The translations under genes were made by a program, and so were the position numbers. DNA of 64,000 bases, taken from contig JAAOXG010000008.1 in assembly GCA_013036995.1 (NCBI GenBank), positions 124,001 to 188,000 on the forward strand. The letters run 5' to 3'. The notes under the pieces are model-generated. The model ran no database searches and was not told the DNA's origin. It saw only the letters and a program-made list of their open reading frames with translations. The stretch's first letter is position 1. Each line of letters starts with the position of its first letter. Below are positions 40,941-50,517 of the stretch, piece by piece. This DNA comes from Lacrimispora defluvii. Its GTDB lineage: Bacteria > Bacillota > Clostridia > Lachnospirales > Lachnospiraceae.

Positions 40941-42137
40941 ATGAAATCAGATTCAAGAAATTCAATATTTATCCGTTGCTGCTACGGATATGCTGTCAGC
41001 GGTATGGCTGTTTTAGTAATAGGAGCCATACTTCCATCCATTATTAAAGAAGCTGGAATCAGCTTTCTTGCAGCTGGAGGACTATTATCAGTCATGGCAA
41101 TCGGCAACCTGTCATCCAGCTTTATTTTTCCTGTTATGGTTTCAATTATGGAAAAAAAGAGGGCTATCACTCTGGTTACACTTTTTGTGCCGTCGTCTCT
41201 GATAGTTTTAAGTCTTTTGCCTCCTCTTCCAGTCATGTACGCAGTTATGCTGCTCTACGGCTTTACCAGAGGCTGCATTACAATTTTAAACAATGCGGCA
41301 GTCAATGATATATATGGAGATTCTGCAACAGGAAAGCTTAACATTCTTCACTGTACGTTTGCAATCGGTGCATTTCTTGCTCCTTTACTTACGGCAATGA
41401 TGATGAAACTGGGATTTGGATGGCGGGTGACACTCTATGTGATTGTAGTTCTTACTATTATATCCGCAATTTCATATGGAACCATGAATTATAACTTAAT
41501 AAACCAGGCTCAGAAAGAAATCGAAGAAAGAAAAAGCAGGACGAAACGTACAGTGGATGGAAACAAAGGATTTCTTCGTTCCTTTGCATTTTACTGCATT
41601 GCGTTTATTTTGTTCTTCTATCTTGGAGTAGAGAATTGCATTAACGGGTGGTTTGTCACTTATCTTCAGAATACAGGCGTTATGAGTGCGGAATTTGCCA
41701 CAACTCTCGTTTCACTAACCTGGCTTGTTATTATGGGTGGACGGTTACTGTGTGCCGCCATGTCTAAGAAAGTACATAGAAGTACTATTTTACTAATTAA
41801 CTCCATTGGCAGTGCTGTCTGCTTTTTTATATTAATTAAAGTTAACAGCTTACCTCTGGTTACTGCGTCTCTCCTTGGACTTGGTTTCTTTCTTTCCGGT
41901 ATTTATCCTACCTGTATCGCCAATGCCGGACCTCTGATACAGGGTTCTACCCTGGGAATGTCTCTTCTCACAGCAATATCAGCTATGGGAGGAATCATAA
42001 CGCCTCAGATTGTAGGCGGCGTGGCTGACCGTGTGGGAATCGTTGCTGCAATCAGCATTCTGGTTTTTAACGTGATATTTGTAATAGTTCTTTCGGCAGT
42101 TAATTTTAAAATCTGGCATCAGAAAAAGAAAGCCTGA
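40941..42137 (+). CDS. Major facilitator superfamily transporter
   Basis: This 398-residue membrane protein has about 12 hydrophobic segments with a charged central loop (KEIEERKSRTKRTVDGN, about residues 192-215). MFS features include GYAVSGMAVLVIGAILPS in helix 1, a KKRAIT loop after helix 2, and GFTRGCITILNNAAVNDIYG in helix 4-5, which resembles the sugar/fucose-permease-like MFS group. AGGGGGTAATACC precedes the ATG. It has its own promoter and terminator; the substrate is not predictable. Confidence 0.85.
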   Translation: MKSDSRNSIFIRCCYGYAVSGMAVLVIGAILPSIIKEAGISFLAAGGLLSVMAIGNLSSSFIFPVMVSIMEKKRAITLVTLFVPSSLIVLSLLPPLPVMYAVMLLYGFTRGCITILNNAAVNDIYGDSATGKLNILHCTFAIGAFLAPLLTAMMMKLGFGWRVTLYVIVVLTIISAISYGTMNYNLINQAQKEIEERKSRTKRTVDGNKGFLRSFAFYCIAFILFFYLGVENCINGWFVTYLQNTGVMSAEFATTLVSLTWLVIMGGRLLCAAMSKKVHRSTILLINSIGSAVCFFILIKVNSLPLVTASLLGLGFFLSGIYPTCIANAGPLIQGSTLGMSLLTAISAMGGIITPQIVGGVADRVGIVAAISILVFNVIFVIVLSAVNFKIWHQKKKA

Positions 42138-42158
42138 TTTCTGCTTTTATAAGCTTGC

Positions 42159-42190
42159 AAAGCCCCCGGAGGTTTCTCCGGGGGCTTTTT
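42159..42190. terminator. Strong bidirectional terminator
   Basis: AAAGCCCCCGGAG (42159-42171) pairs perfectly with CTCCGGGGGCTTT (42176-42188), with Ts on the plus side. It lies between the convergent MFS and trkH genes. Confidence 0.93.
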
Positions 42191-42194
42191 CAAT

Positions 42195-43637
42195 TTAACT
42201 CTTCTTCCATGTAGATGGTGCAAATAAAAGAAGCATAGGGAATATCTCCAGTCGTCCTGCCAGCATATCAAACATCATGACATACTTGGATAACGGTGAA
42301 AACTGGGAAAAGTTTTTGGCGGGACCGGCACCTGCCAATCCAGGACCAATATTATTAAAAGTTGCTGCAATCGCAGTGAAATTTGTGGTAAAGTCAAAAT
42401 TATCCAGACTGACAATTAACACGGAAAAGATGAAAATAACGATATAGGCACCAAGAAACGTATTAATTGATCTCATTACCTGATGCTCTACAGGTTTGCC
42501 CTCCAGCTTTAAAACTTTTACGCTTCTTGGATGAAGGAGAGAATCCAGCTCTTTTTTAACAGCTTTTAATAATACAACAACTCTTGATACTTTAATACCT
42601 CCGCCCGTACTGCCGGCACAGGCTCCGATAAACATAAGTACTACCAGAATTCCCTTGGAAAATTCTGGCCATAAATCAAAATCAACCGTAGAGTAACCGG
42701 TGGTTGTAATGATGGAAGCTACCTGGAATGCAGCATGATGGAATGCAGAAAAGACACTTCCAAATCCCCGATAAATGTTGATTGTAATTAACAATATGGA
42801 GACGCCGATGATCCCTAAATAAGCTCTCGCTTCTTCACTGAATAAGGCATCTTTGGGATGGCGTGTTAAAAAAAGATAATATACATTAAAATTCACACCG
42901 AAAAGAATCATAAATACAGTGACAATGCCCTGTAAATAGTAGCTGTCATAGAATGCCATACTATTATTTTTAATACCAAATCCACCAGTACCGGCTGTTC
43001 CAAAGCTGATCGTCAGGGAATCAAACAATGACATCCCGCCAATCATAAGCAGTACTACTTCCAACGCCGTCATAAACAGGTAAATACCATATAGTATCTT
43101 AGCAGTAGTCCTGACTCTTGGGACCAGTTTACCCACAGAGGGTCCCGGGCTTTCTGCTTTCATAATATACATATTGTAACCACCGGCCAGGGGCAGAATG
43201 GATAAAATAAATACAAGAACTCCCATTCCTCCGATCCAGTGGGTAAAACTGCGCCAGAATAGCATGCATTTGGAAAGTGATTCCACATCAGGAAGAATAC
43301 TTGCACCAGTTGTGGTAAAACCGGATATGACCTCAAACATGGCATCTTCGAATACTGGGATTTCTTTACTGATATAAAATGGAAGCGCCCCGAAAAAACT
43401 GAGAACGATCCAGCTTAATGCTACTGAGACAAAACCTTCTTTTGCATAAAACACCATGTTAGTCGGTTTTCTGCGGGTACATAAGAATCCGATTCCACCA
43501 CATACCGCAGCTACCGCAAGGAACCAGATGCCACTTGCCTCTTTGTAAATCAATGCAACCACACAGGGGGGAAGCATAAATACTGCTTCTATGTTTAAGA
43601 TCCAACCCAAAACATAAATGATAATTTTTTTATTCAT
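42195..43637 (-). CDS. trkH: TrkH/KtrB-family potassium uptake channel
   Basis: This is the membrane subunit of a K+ uptake system. The 480-residue product has the four pore-loop repeats of the family with selectivity-filter glycines (FTTTGASIL, GTAGTGGFG, TTTGYSTV, FNNIGPGL) and paired helices between them. It lies 17 bp after trkA, which encodes the matching regulatory subunit. The segment GACAGSTGGGIKVSR is another typical TrkH block. The stop lies next to the strong shared terminator. Confidence 0.93.
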   Translation of the reverse strand: MNKKIIIYVLGWILNIEAVFMLPPCVVALIYKEASGIWFLAVAAVCGGIGFLCTRRKPTNMVFYAKEGFVSVALSWIVLSFFGALPFYISKEIPVFEDAMFEVISGFTTTGASILPDVESLSKCMLFWRSFTHWIGGMGVLVFILSILPLAGGYNMYIMKAESPGPSVGKLVPRVRTTAKILYGIYLFMTALEVVLLMIGGMSLFDSLTISFGTAGTGGFGIKNNSMAFYDSYYLQGIVTVFMILFGVNFNVYYLFLTRHPKDALFSEEARAYLGIIGVSILLITINIYRGFGSVFSAFHHAAFQVASIITTTGYSTVDFDLWPEFSKGILVVLMFIGACAGSTGGGIKVSRVVVLLKAVKKELDSLLHPRSVKVLKLEGKPVEHQVMRSINTFLGAYIVIFIFSVLIVSLDNFDFTTNFTAIAATFNNIGPGLAGAGPAKNFSQFSPLSKYVMMFDMLAGRLEIFPMLLLFAPSTWKKS

Positions 43638-43654
43638 TACTCTATCGCCTTTTC

Positions 43655-45010
43655 CTACCTTAGTATATCTTTCAAATCATTCAGTCCGGTTACCGTTGTA
43701 ACAACGATGACCCTGTCCCCCTCTTCTAAAGTGTCCTTTCCGCGTGGACTGATAAAACGTCCTTTGCGCATGATATAAGCTACCAGAAGATTATCTTTTA
43801 GTTCCAGCTTTTCCAGTGGAATTCCTACAATGCATGGCTCATTAACCACTTTAAATTCCAACGCTTCCGCCCGGTCCGCCACAATTTTATAAAGTGTTTC
43901 CACATTGCTCCCCATGGAATTCTGCATGGCGCGGACATACTGTAATATGGTTTCTGCAGTAATCAGCTTTGGATATATAATACTTCCCAGATTCATGGAA
44001 TCTATGACATTTTCGAATGCAATCCTGTTTATTTTAGTAATCAGCTTGGCCTTCGACTGGCTGGCTGCATAAAGGGACAGCATAATATTTTCTTCATCGA
44101 AGCCGGTGAGGGAAGCAAATGCATCAGTCTGGCCAACCCCCTCCTGCAAAAGCAGTTCCTGGTCAGAGGCGTCGCCATTTATTACCATGGCTCTTGGAAG
44201 CAATTCACTGAGTTCATTACAGCGTTCTGCATTCTGTTCCAGAATCTTCACTTTAATTTTTGTGTTTTCCAGCATTTTAGCTACGTAATAAGTAATTTTG
44301 CCACCGCCTACCAGCATGGCTGTTTTAATAACATTGTTGTCAATTCCAACCTGTTTAAAGAATTCATTGGATTCAACAGGAGATGCAATGAAAGATATCT
44401 TATCTCCTGCACTAATTATGGAGTCTCCTCCCGGTATAATGACCTCTGCATTGTGTTCTATGGCACAGATCAGGACGTTGCACTTAAGTCTTACCAGAAC
44501 ATCCCTGACTTTCATATTATTAAGAACCGAATGATCAGGAACAATGAATTTTAAGATTTCTTTTTTCCCTTTTGCAAATGTATCAATCTTAATTGCAGAA
44601 GGGAACCGCAGCAGTCTTGCAATTTCCATGGCAGCAGCCATTTCAGGATTAATCGCCAGGGAAAGGCCTAATTCTTCACGAATGTAGCCGATTTGGGAAT
44701 CATATTCAGGGTTTCGGATTCTGGCAATTGTATGGCAGTTACCTGCTTTTTTTGCAATCAGGCAGCACAGCATATTCAGTTCGTCTGAATTAGTTGTTGC
44801 TATCAGAAGATCTGTATCTTCGATCCCTGCATCCATCTGTACCTTATTTACTGCACCGTTTCCAACAACACCCATGACATCGATTCTCTCCGAAATGGAA
44901 TTTACCACACCGGCATTTTTATCGATAATGACGATATCATGGTGTTCTTTGTTTAACTGTTCTGCCAGGGTTGTTCCAACTTTACCGCAACCCACTATTA
45001 TGATTTTCAT
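43655..45010 (-). CDS. trkA: Trk system potassium transporter subunit TrkA
   Basis: TrkA is the cytoplasmic NAD(H)/nucleotide-binding regulator of TrkH. The 451-residue product has two RCK_N Rossmann domains (MKIIIVGCGKVGTTLAEQL at the start; TAMLVGGGKITYYVAKML near residue 230), each followed by a TrkA_C domain. ATG 45010 overlaps the rng stop by ATGA and has AAGGAG upstream; the longer frame to 45049 is not needed. Trk genes behind rng may be a local arrangement. Confidence 0.93.
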   Translation of the reverse strand: MKIIIVGCGKVGTTLAEQLNKEHHDIVIIDKNAGVVNSISERIDVMGVVGNGAVNKVQMDAGIEDTDLLIATTNSDELNMLCCLIAKKAGNCHTIARIRNPEYDSQIGYIREELGLSLAINPEMAAAMEIARLLRFPSAIKIDTFAKGKKEILKFIVPDHSVLNNMKVRDVLVRLKCNVLICAIEHNAEVIIPGGDSIISAGDKISFIASPVESNEFFKQVGIDNNVIKTAMLVGGGKITYYVAKMLENTKIKVKILEQNAERCNELSELLPRAMVINGDASDQELLLQEGVGQTDAFASLTGFDEENIMLSLYAASQSKAKLITKINRIAFENVIDSMNLGSIIYPKLITAETILQYVRAMQNSMGSNVETLYKIVADRAEALEFKVVNEPCIVGIPLEKLELKDNLLVAYIMRKGRFISPRGKDTLEEGDRVIVVTTVTGLNDLKDILR

Positions 45011-46206
45011 AATGAAATCTTCTCCTTCATCTGTAACGCCTGCTCGCAAAGGGGCTTTCTTATTTTTTTTCTTGTAATTTCAACCAGATTTAATTTGGTT
45101 ATTTCAACAACTGTGGTTTTAACAGGATCTTTAGAGACGATTTCTTCAAGACGTTTTAAAAGAAATTTTTTATCTTCTTCCCGTTCCATGTCAATAAAAT
45201 CTATGACAATAATACCTGATAAATTTCGAAGTCTGATCTGGTGTCCGATTTCCTCGGCAGCTTCCAGATTGATTTTCATAATGGTTTCACGAAGTGCCTT
45301 TTTACCTGAATATTTACCGGTATTCACATCAATCACCACTAAAGCTTCTGTAGGTTCAATGACTAAATATCCTCCGGACTTCATCCATACCTTTTTTCCA
45401 AGGGCTTCACTCATGGTTTTTTCAATCCGGTACAGCTTTTTAAGAGGAAGCAGTGAATCTTCATAATAAGTCAGCAAATGGAGATCTTCCTGCTGGTGTT
45501 CACTTAAATATTCTTTTATTGCGTCATAAATATCCTGTTCATCGGTTACCACTGACTCCAGAGAAGACTGAAAGCTGTCACGCAGACCACTTAAATATGA
45601 GGGTGCGGAACCGTAGAGTAAGCTGTAGCAGGTTCTGTGTCCGGCATGGGTAAGGATATCGGATAAACGTTCTTTTAACAGATAAAGTTCCTCTTTTAAG
45701 GCTTCCAGGGGAGCACTGTAAGCGTTGGTCCTGACAATGATACCCCAATCCTCTTTTTCACCTTCCAGATATTCCTTCATTTGCTGCTTCCATCCCAGAT
45801 CCTGGATTTTGGCTGAAAAACCGATCTGTTTTTTCCCCGAAGTGAGGACGAAGTATCTTCCGGTAATATTTAAATTTCCTGTGAGAACCGGAGCTTTCGT
45901 CTTTACCGCATCCCGCTCCACCTGAACAACAATTTCATCTCCCTGGCGGAGCTTCCCGTCAAACATACGGCCATCGGCAAAATGAACAGATGAGTCACCA
46001 AGACTTAAATAACCCATCTGTCCGTTCCCAATGTCCACAAATGCAGCATTGATATTTTTCACAATGTTATTTACTTTGCCAATATAGATGTTTCCTAAGA
46101 AAGAATGGCTTTCTTCCGGCTCAATATCTATTTGCAGGGTTTCCTTCCCTGACTGTAAAAGAGTGATAATACACCCATTCCATCTTGTAATGATCAATTT
46201 ATTCAA
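45007..46206 (-). CDS. rng: Ribonuclease E/G family protein
   Basis: This endoribonuclease is of the RNase G type. The 399-residue product has an S1-like N-terminal region (GNIYIGKVNNIVKNINAAFVDIGNGQMGYL), the DNase I-like catalytic core with metal-binding Asp residues (VIDVNTGKYSG and IIVIDFIDM), and a C-terminal ITKLNLVEITRKKIRKPL block. It starts at TTG behind AGGAGAATCCG and overlaps the previous gene by 8 bp. The preceding two genes are its usual neighbours in Clostridia. Confidence 0.9.
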   Translation of the reverse strand: MNKLIITRWNGCIITLLQSGKETLQIDIEPEESHSFLGNIYIGKVNNIVKNINAAFVDIGNGQMGYLSLGDSSVHFADGRMFDGKLRQGDEIVVQVERDAVKTKAPVLTGNLNITGRYFVLTSGKKQIGFSAKIQDLGWKQQMKEYLEGEKEDWGIIVRTNAYSAPLEALKEELYLLKERLSDILTHAGHRTCYSLLYGSAPSYLSGLRDSFQSSLESVVTDEQDIYDAIKEYLSEHQQEDLHLLTYYEDSLLPLKKLYRIEKTMSEALGKKVWMKSGGYLVIEPTEALVVIDVNTGKYSGKKALRETIMKINLEAAEEIGHQIRLRNLSGIIVIDFIDMEREEDKKFLLKRLEEIVSKDPVKTTVVEITKLNLVEITRKKIRKPLCEQALQMKEKISL

Positions 46207-46909
46207 CGGATTCTCCTATGAGACCCAGAGGGACAAGAACAGGATTTGCTTCATCACCGGTATTCCCGTAAACTTCCTCTCTCTGGATACAATATGCAAA
46301 TTCAGGACTGGCTTCCCCTCTCCACTGGTCATAAGCTTCCATTACCAGTTCAGGCTTTAAATTATCTGCACTTCCTGCTGATATTTTCATAAAAATTTTA
46401 TTATCTGAGACAGAAAGCTGGTAGATGTAATTTTTTAAATCTACTTCTCTCTCTCCCTTTTTTGATTTTTTCACAATCAGTATATGATCCTGATCTTTAA
46501 ACTTAAGAAGACCTTCAAAAAATCCTTTTATATCTTCTGGTTCTTTCCCTTCCCGGAATGTGACTGTGTAGTCAGCGGCAGCAACCAGAGACATGGCATT
46601 TTTGGCATTATCATTTAACAGGTGGCATTCAGTAACACAAATACCTTCTGCCATTACATCATTTAACTGCTTCATCAGGGTGTCACAGTCTGTCATGGAA
46701 TGAACCTCTATATCCATGTATTCCCCATTGCTGGTAAGGCCGACTCCAAGAGGAGCTGCAAATGACATGACCTGATGAGGACTGAAGCCTTCGCTGTATT
46801 TAATATCCACGTCTGCTCTTCGCATTGCCTTCTGGAAATAACGCATTACGTCAAGATGACCAATAAATTTAACTGGTCCCTGTTTGGTGAATTTAATTCT
46901 GATTTTCAT
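46199..46909 (-). CDS. TIGR03936 (DUF2344) family radical-SAM-associated protein
   Basis: This 236-residue protein of unknown biochemical role always accompanies the B12-binding radical SAM protein encoded next to it. It begins with MKIRIKFTKQGPVKFIGHLDVMRYFQ and has RRADVDIKYSEGFSPHQVMSFAAPLG, both typical of the family. ATG 46909 follows AAAGGAGGTGTCTGCT; GTG 46918 would overlap the ribosome site. It is encoded between the radical SAM gene (17-bp overlap) and rng, which suggests a link to RNA or ribosome modification. Confidence 0.9.
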   Translation of the reverse strand: MKIRIKFTKQGPVKFIGHLDVMRYFQKAMRRADVDIKYSEGFSPHQVMSFAAPLGVGLTSNGEYMDIEVHSMTDCDTLMKQLNDVMAEGICVTECHLLNDNAKNAMSLVAAADYTVTFREGKEPEDIKGFFEGLLKFKDQDHILIVKKSKKGEREVDLKNYIYQLSVSDNKIFMKISAGSADNLKPELVMEAYDQWRGEASPEFAYCIQREEVYGNTGDEANPVLVPLGLIGESVE

Positions 46910-48758
46910 AGCAGACACCTCCTTTAAAACTCATGGCACCACAGCCAATACACTGCATGCGGCAGTTGGGGGTGACTTTCTCTCCAATGGCATTTTGCCA
47001 TTCTCTCTTTAAAAATTCTTTGGAAACTCCGGCATTGATAAAGTCCCATGGGAATATTTCATCTAAGCTTCTTTCTCTTATGGTATAGAAATCGGGGTCC
47101 AGCCCACAGGTTTCAAAGGCTTTCATCCATACATCATTTTTAAAGTGCTCAGACCATGAATCATAGAGAGCACCATTTTTATAAACCTCTTCAATGAGAG
47201 CCGATATTTTTCTGTCACCTCTTGCAAGGACACCTTCCAGAACGGTTAAATCTGCCTCGTGATAATTGTACTTTAAACTCTTCTGATTCAGCATGGTGCG
47301 GAATTTATCTTTCACAAGATAAGCTTTCTGTAAAAACTCATCCTTGGTGCTCATTCTTGCCCACTGAAAAGGTGTGAAAGGCTTTGGTACAAAGAAAGAA
47401 GAACTGGCAATGACCTGTACTTTTCCGTTTCGCTGGTCCTTGGGGATCTCATAATAGACTTCTGCCACTTTTTCCGAAAGTTCTGCGATTCCTTCCATAT
47501 CTTCTACGGTTTCTGTAGGAAGCCCAAGCATGAAATAAAGCTTAACCCGGTTCCAGCCCCCCTGGAATGCTTCGCTTGCACCTTTTAGAATAATTTCTTC
47601 GGTAAGTCCTTTGTTAATTACATCACGAAGTCTCTGAGAGCCTGCTTCCGGTGCAAAGGTCAGACTGCTCTTACGGATATCCTGGACCTTACTCATAACA
47701 TCCAGAGAAAATGCATCAATTCGAAGAGACGGAAGGGAAACGTTCACACCTTTCCCCTTGAATTCATCAATCAGGAAATTAACGATTCCTTCCAGTTCAC
47801 TGTAATCGCTGGAGCTTAAGGAACTTAAAGAAATTTCTTCGTGACCGGTATTCTTTAGCAGCTTATATGCATAATCTTTTAAATACTCAAGGCTGTGTTC
47901 CCGCATCGGACGGTAGACGTTGCCTGCCTGGCAGAAGCGGCAGCCACGGATGCAGCCTCTTTGAATCTCTAAAACAACACGGTCCTGAGTTGCTTTTATA
48001 AATGGAACAACCGGTTTTTCAATGTAGGTAGCATCATCCATATGAACAACCAGCTGTTTCGTTACGGTTGTCTTTGCATGGGGATTGTTGGGAGTCATGC
48101 TTTTGATTGTACCATCTTCCTGGTAGAATACATCATAAAAAGAAGGAACATAGATTCCTTCGATCTCAGCTGCCATCTCAAGAAATTCTCTCCGGCTTCC
48201 TCCCTTTTTCTTATTCTCCTTATAGCGGTCCATCAGTTCAAAATAAACGGTCTCTCCCTCTCCGATATAGAACATATCGAAAAACTCTGCAAGAGGCTCA
48301 GGATTATAGGCACAGGGACCGCCACCGATAATAATCGGATCGCTCTCCTGTCTTTCGCTGGCATGGAGTGGAATCTGACCGAGATCAAGGATCTGCAGAA
48401 TATTTGTATAACACATTTCATATTGAAGTGTGATTCCAATAAAGTCAAATTCCTTAATAGGATCCTGTGATTCCAATGCAAAAAGAGGGATCTTTTTTTC
48501 TCTCATAATCTTATCTAAATCGGTCCATGGAGAAAAAATACGTTCACAGTAGATATCCTCTCTTCTGTTAAACATATCATATAAAATCTGCATTCCAAGA
48601 TGGGACATACCAATTTCATAAACATCCGGGAAACACATACCAAAACGGATGTCTACAGAAGCAGTGTCCTTTCTTACCATATTGACTTCATTCCCAATAT
48701 ACCGGGCAGGCTTTTCAATACTTAATAGTATTTCATCAGATAAAGCTAATTTTTTCAT
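46893..48758 (-). CDS. TIGR03960 family B12-binding-domain radical SAM protein
   Basis: This 621-residue enzyme has a B12-binding-like N-terminal region (about residues 30-190) and a radical SAM core with the CxxxCxxC cluster motif in QRGCIRGCRFCQAG. The core continues with SLSSSDYSEL and GLPTETVEDMEGIAEL. A C-terminal Cys-rich end (CRMQCIGCGAM) may bind another cluster. The reaction is unknown; its fixed partner is the TIGR03936 protein. A TTGCTT/TATAAT promoter lies about 110 bp upstream. Confidence 0.91.
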   Translation of the reverse strand: MKKLALSDEILLSIEKPARYIGNEVNMVRKDTASVDIRFGMCFPDVYEIGMSHLGMQILYDMFNRREDIYCERIFSPWTDLDKIMREKKIPLFALESQDPIKEFDFIGITLQYEMCYTNILQILDLGQIPLHASERQESDPIIIGGGPCAYNPEPLAEFFDMFYIGEGETVYFELMDRYKENKKKGGSRREFLEMAAEIEGIYVPSFYDVFYQEDGTIKSMTPNNPHAKTTVTKQLVVHMDDATYIEKPVVPFIKATQDRVVLEIQRGCIRGCRFCQAGNVYRPMREHSLEYLKDYAYKLLKNTGHEEISLSSLSSSDYSELEGIVNFLIDEFKGKGVNVSLPSLRIDAFSLDVMSKVQDIRKSSLTFAPEAGSQRLRDVINKGLTEEIILKGASEAFQGGWNRVKLYFMLGLPTETVEDMEGIAELSEKVAEVYYEIPKDQRNGKVQVIASSSFFVPKPFTPFQWARMSTKDEFLQKAYLVKDKFRTMLNQKSLKYNYHEADLTVLEGVLARGDRKISALIEEVYKNGALYDSWSEHFKNDVWMKAFETCGLDPDFYTIRERSLDEIFPWDFINAGVSKEFLKREWQNAIGEKVTPNCRMQCIGCGAMSFKGGVCYENQN

Positions 48759-48864
48759 AATTATTCCTTTTTGAATTGTGCCAGATGCACATTATTATTA
48801 AATTCTGTGTGATTGGAATTGCATGTGAAAAACGGAAAAATAGTTACAATCACCACAAAGTTTA

Positions 48865-48893
48865 ATTATAAAATACTTTATAGGATTAAGCAA
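48865..48893 (-). promoter_or_regulatory. Promoter of the radical-SAM/rng/trk genes
   Basis: On the minus strand TTGCTT (48893-48888) and TATAAT (48870-48865) are 17 bp apart. The leader to the start codon is about 100 nt. Confidence 0.7.
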
Positions 48894-48961
48894 CACTATT
48901 TGCTAAAACTGCAGAAATTGGAACAAAATCTGACATCCTGCGCCATAACTGCCAGAAAGAA

Positions 48962-48990
48962 GGCGTTGATTCCCAATAAGAATCAACGCC
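48962..48990 (-). terminator. Hairpin after the ABC permease gene
   Basis: GGCGTTGATTC (48962-48972) pairs perfectly with GAATCAACGCC (48980-48990). On the minus strand it is followed by TTCTTTCT, a weak T-rich tail. Confidence 0.7.
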
Positions 48991-48995
48991 CTATA

Positions 48996-49796
48996 CTATT
49001 CCAGATTAAGTTTTTTCTTGAAAATATAATCGGTAATCCCAAAAAGGATTATCTCAGTGAAGACAGCGAGAAGAATGGTTACTGGGAAAAAGAAATTCAC
49101 AAAAAAGGATAGCATGGAGTTTGCCGAATCACTGACCCTGTCGCCATAAAAACCAACCGGTACCATTAAAATAACACTTATAATCTGTGAAACAACCTGG
49201 ATAATAAAAAATCCGATTATGGAACCTAATATTTTATTCTTACTGATTACCTGACCGATTGCGATAGAAGCATAGTAAATCAGAGGTGCTGTAAATATCC
49301 CCAGTATTACGATAAAAATAATTTCTATGATAAGCAGGGCCATTAGTGAACTGTTTATTGTAGTATTAAAATAGAACCAGGCATACGAAAGTTTATCGAT
49401 TAACAGGGATAAACGATCTGGTGTAAAAAACATACCGAATATTGAAATAAATATAACAAGCCAACTGCTGACGGTCCATATACTTGCTACAATCAGTTTC
49501 GATAATATATGGCTTTCCGAAGAAACCGGGAGTGTATGCATTAAATACCCTTCGTCAGTTACCATGCTCTTGTAAAAACGATAAATAATCAGCAGGATAC
49601 TTGCACTGGCAACCATAATCAGGGAAGCTACATATACAAAAACAATAACAGTTGGGATGAATTGTAATATCTTAGGGTAATTTCCGATCCAGAGTGTAAA
49701 TCTGGTGATTGGCGTCAGCACAATTGCAATTAAAAACAAGGGTAAAAAATAGCGTGCAGTTGCCTTTAGTTCGTGTTTAATTAATTTTCCTAACAT
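48996..49796 (-). CDS. ABC-2 type transporter permease
   Basis: This 266-residue protein has six hydrophobic segments and the general form of small ABC-2 permeases that work with YtrB-like ATPases. It begins MLGKLIKHELKATARYFLPLF (typical 'KHEL' start of the group) and overlaps the ATPase stop by 7 bp. Substrate unknown; relatives export peptides or antibiotics or act in envelope stress. Confidence 0.84.
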   Translation of the reverse strand: MLGKLIKHELKATARYFLPLFLIAIVLTPITRFTLWIGNYPKILQFIPTVIVFVYVASLIMVASASILLIIYRFYKSMVTDEGYLMHTLPVSSESHILSKLIVASIWTVSSWLVIFISIFGMFFTPDRLSLLIDKLSYAWFYFNTTINSSLMALLIIEIIFIVILGIFTAPLIYYASIAIGQVISKNKILGSIIGFFIIQVVSQIISVILMVPVGFYGDRVSDSANSMLSFFVNFFFPVTILLAVFTEIILFGITDYIFKKKLNLE

Positions 49797-50488
49797 TTAT
49801 ATACCTCCCTGAAATATGCATCAACAGATTTGCCTTCTTTCATACGGATATCATCCACTGACGATTGAAGGTTGATGCGTCCATTCTGAATGAAAATCAC
49901 TTCATCCAGTACATTTTCAACATCTGCAATCAGATGGGTTGAAATGAGGACGGTTGAATTTTCATTATAATTGCTGATAATGGTATCCAGAATATAATCT
50001 CTGGAGGCAGGGTCTACACCGCCGATTGGCTCATCCAGAACATACAGGTCAGCATTGCGGCTCATAACAAGAATTAGCTGTACTTTCTCTTTTGTGCCTT
50101 TGGACATTGTCTTTAAAGAATCATTTGGATTAATATGAAGTTTTTCCAACATGTCATAGGCACGCTTTTTATCAAAATTATAATAAAAATCTTCAAAGAA
50201 ATTTAACAGATCTTTCACTTTCATCCAATTGTTTAAGTAAGTCTTATCCGGCAGATAGGACACTACTTTTTTTGTCTCTGTTCCAGGTGCTGTACCATTG
50301 ATTAAAAGCTGGCCCTTTGACGGAACCAGTAATCCGTTAATAAGCTTGATTAATGTGGTTTTTCCACTTCCATTGGGTCCCAAAAGACCTACGATTTTAC
50401 CTCGTTCTAATGTCAGATTGATATCTGATAAAGCAGTTACATTGCCATAGCGTTTGCTTAGTGCATTGCATTCAAGTAATGGATTCAT
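49790..50488 (-). CDS. ABC transporter ATP-binding protein (YtrB-like)
   Basis: This 232-residue ATPase has Walker A (GLLGPNGSGKTTLI), a degenerate signature (MSKGTKEKVQLIL), Walker B (LYVLDEPIGGVDP) and the H-loop STHLIADVE. It lies 29 bp downstream of the GntR-like regulator and overlaps the permease gene. The three genes match the ytrA-type arrangement, in which the regulator represses the transporter until envelope stress or a drug is sensed. Confidence 0.9.
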   Translation of the reverse strand: MNPLLECNALSKRYGNVTALSDINLTLERGKIVGLLGPNGSGKTTLIKLINGLLVPSKGQLLINGTAPGTETKKVVSYLPDKTYLNNWMKVKDLLNFFEDFYYNFDKKRAYDMLEKLHINPNDSLKTMSKGTKEKVQLILVMSRNADLYVLDEPIGGVDPASRDYILDTIISNYNENSTVLISTHLIADVENVLDEVIFIQNGRINLQSSVDDIRMKEGKSVDAYFREVYKC

Positions 50489-50517
50489 ACTGATTACCTC
50501 CCATATATGAATTTGAT

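Noticed and set aside
48813-49112. 99-codon open frame on the plus strand
   Set aside because: It overlaps the 3' end of the ABC permease on the other strand, contains the terminator hairpin, and has no ribosome site.
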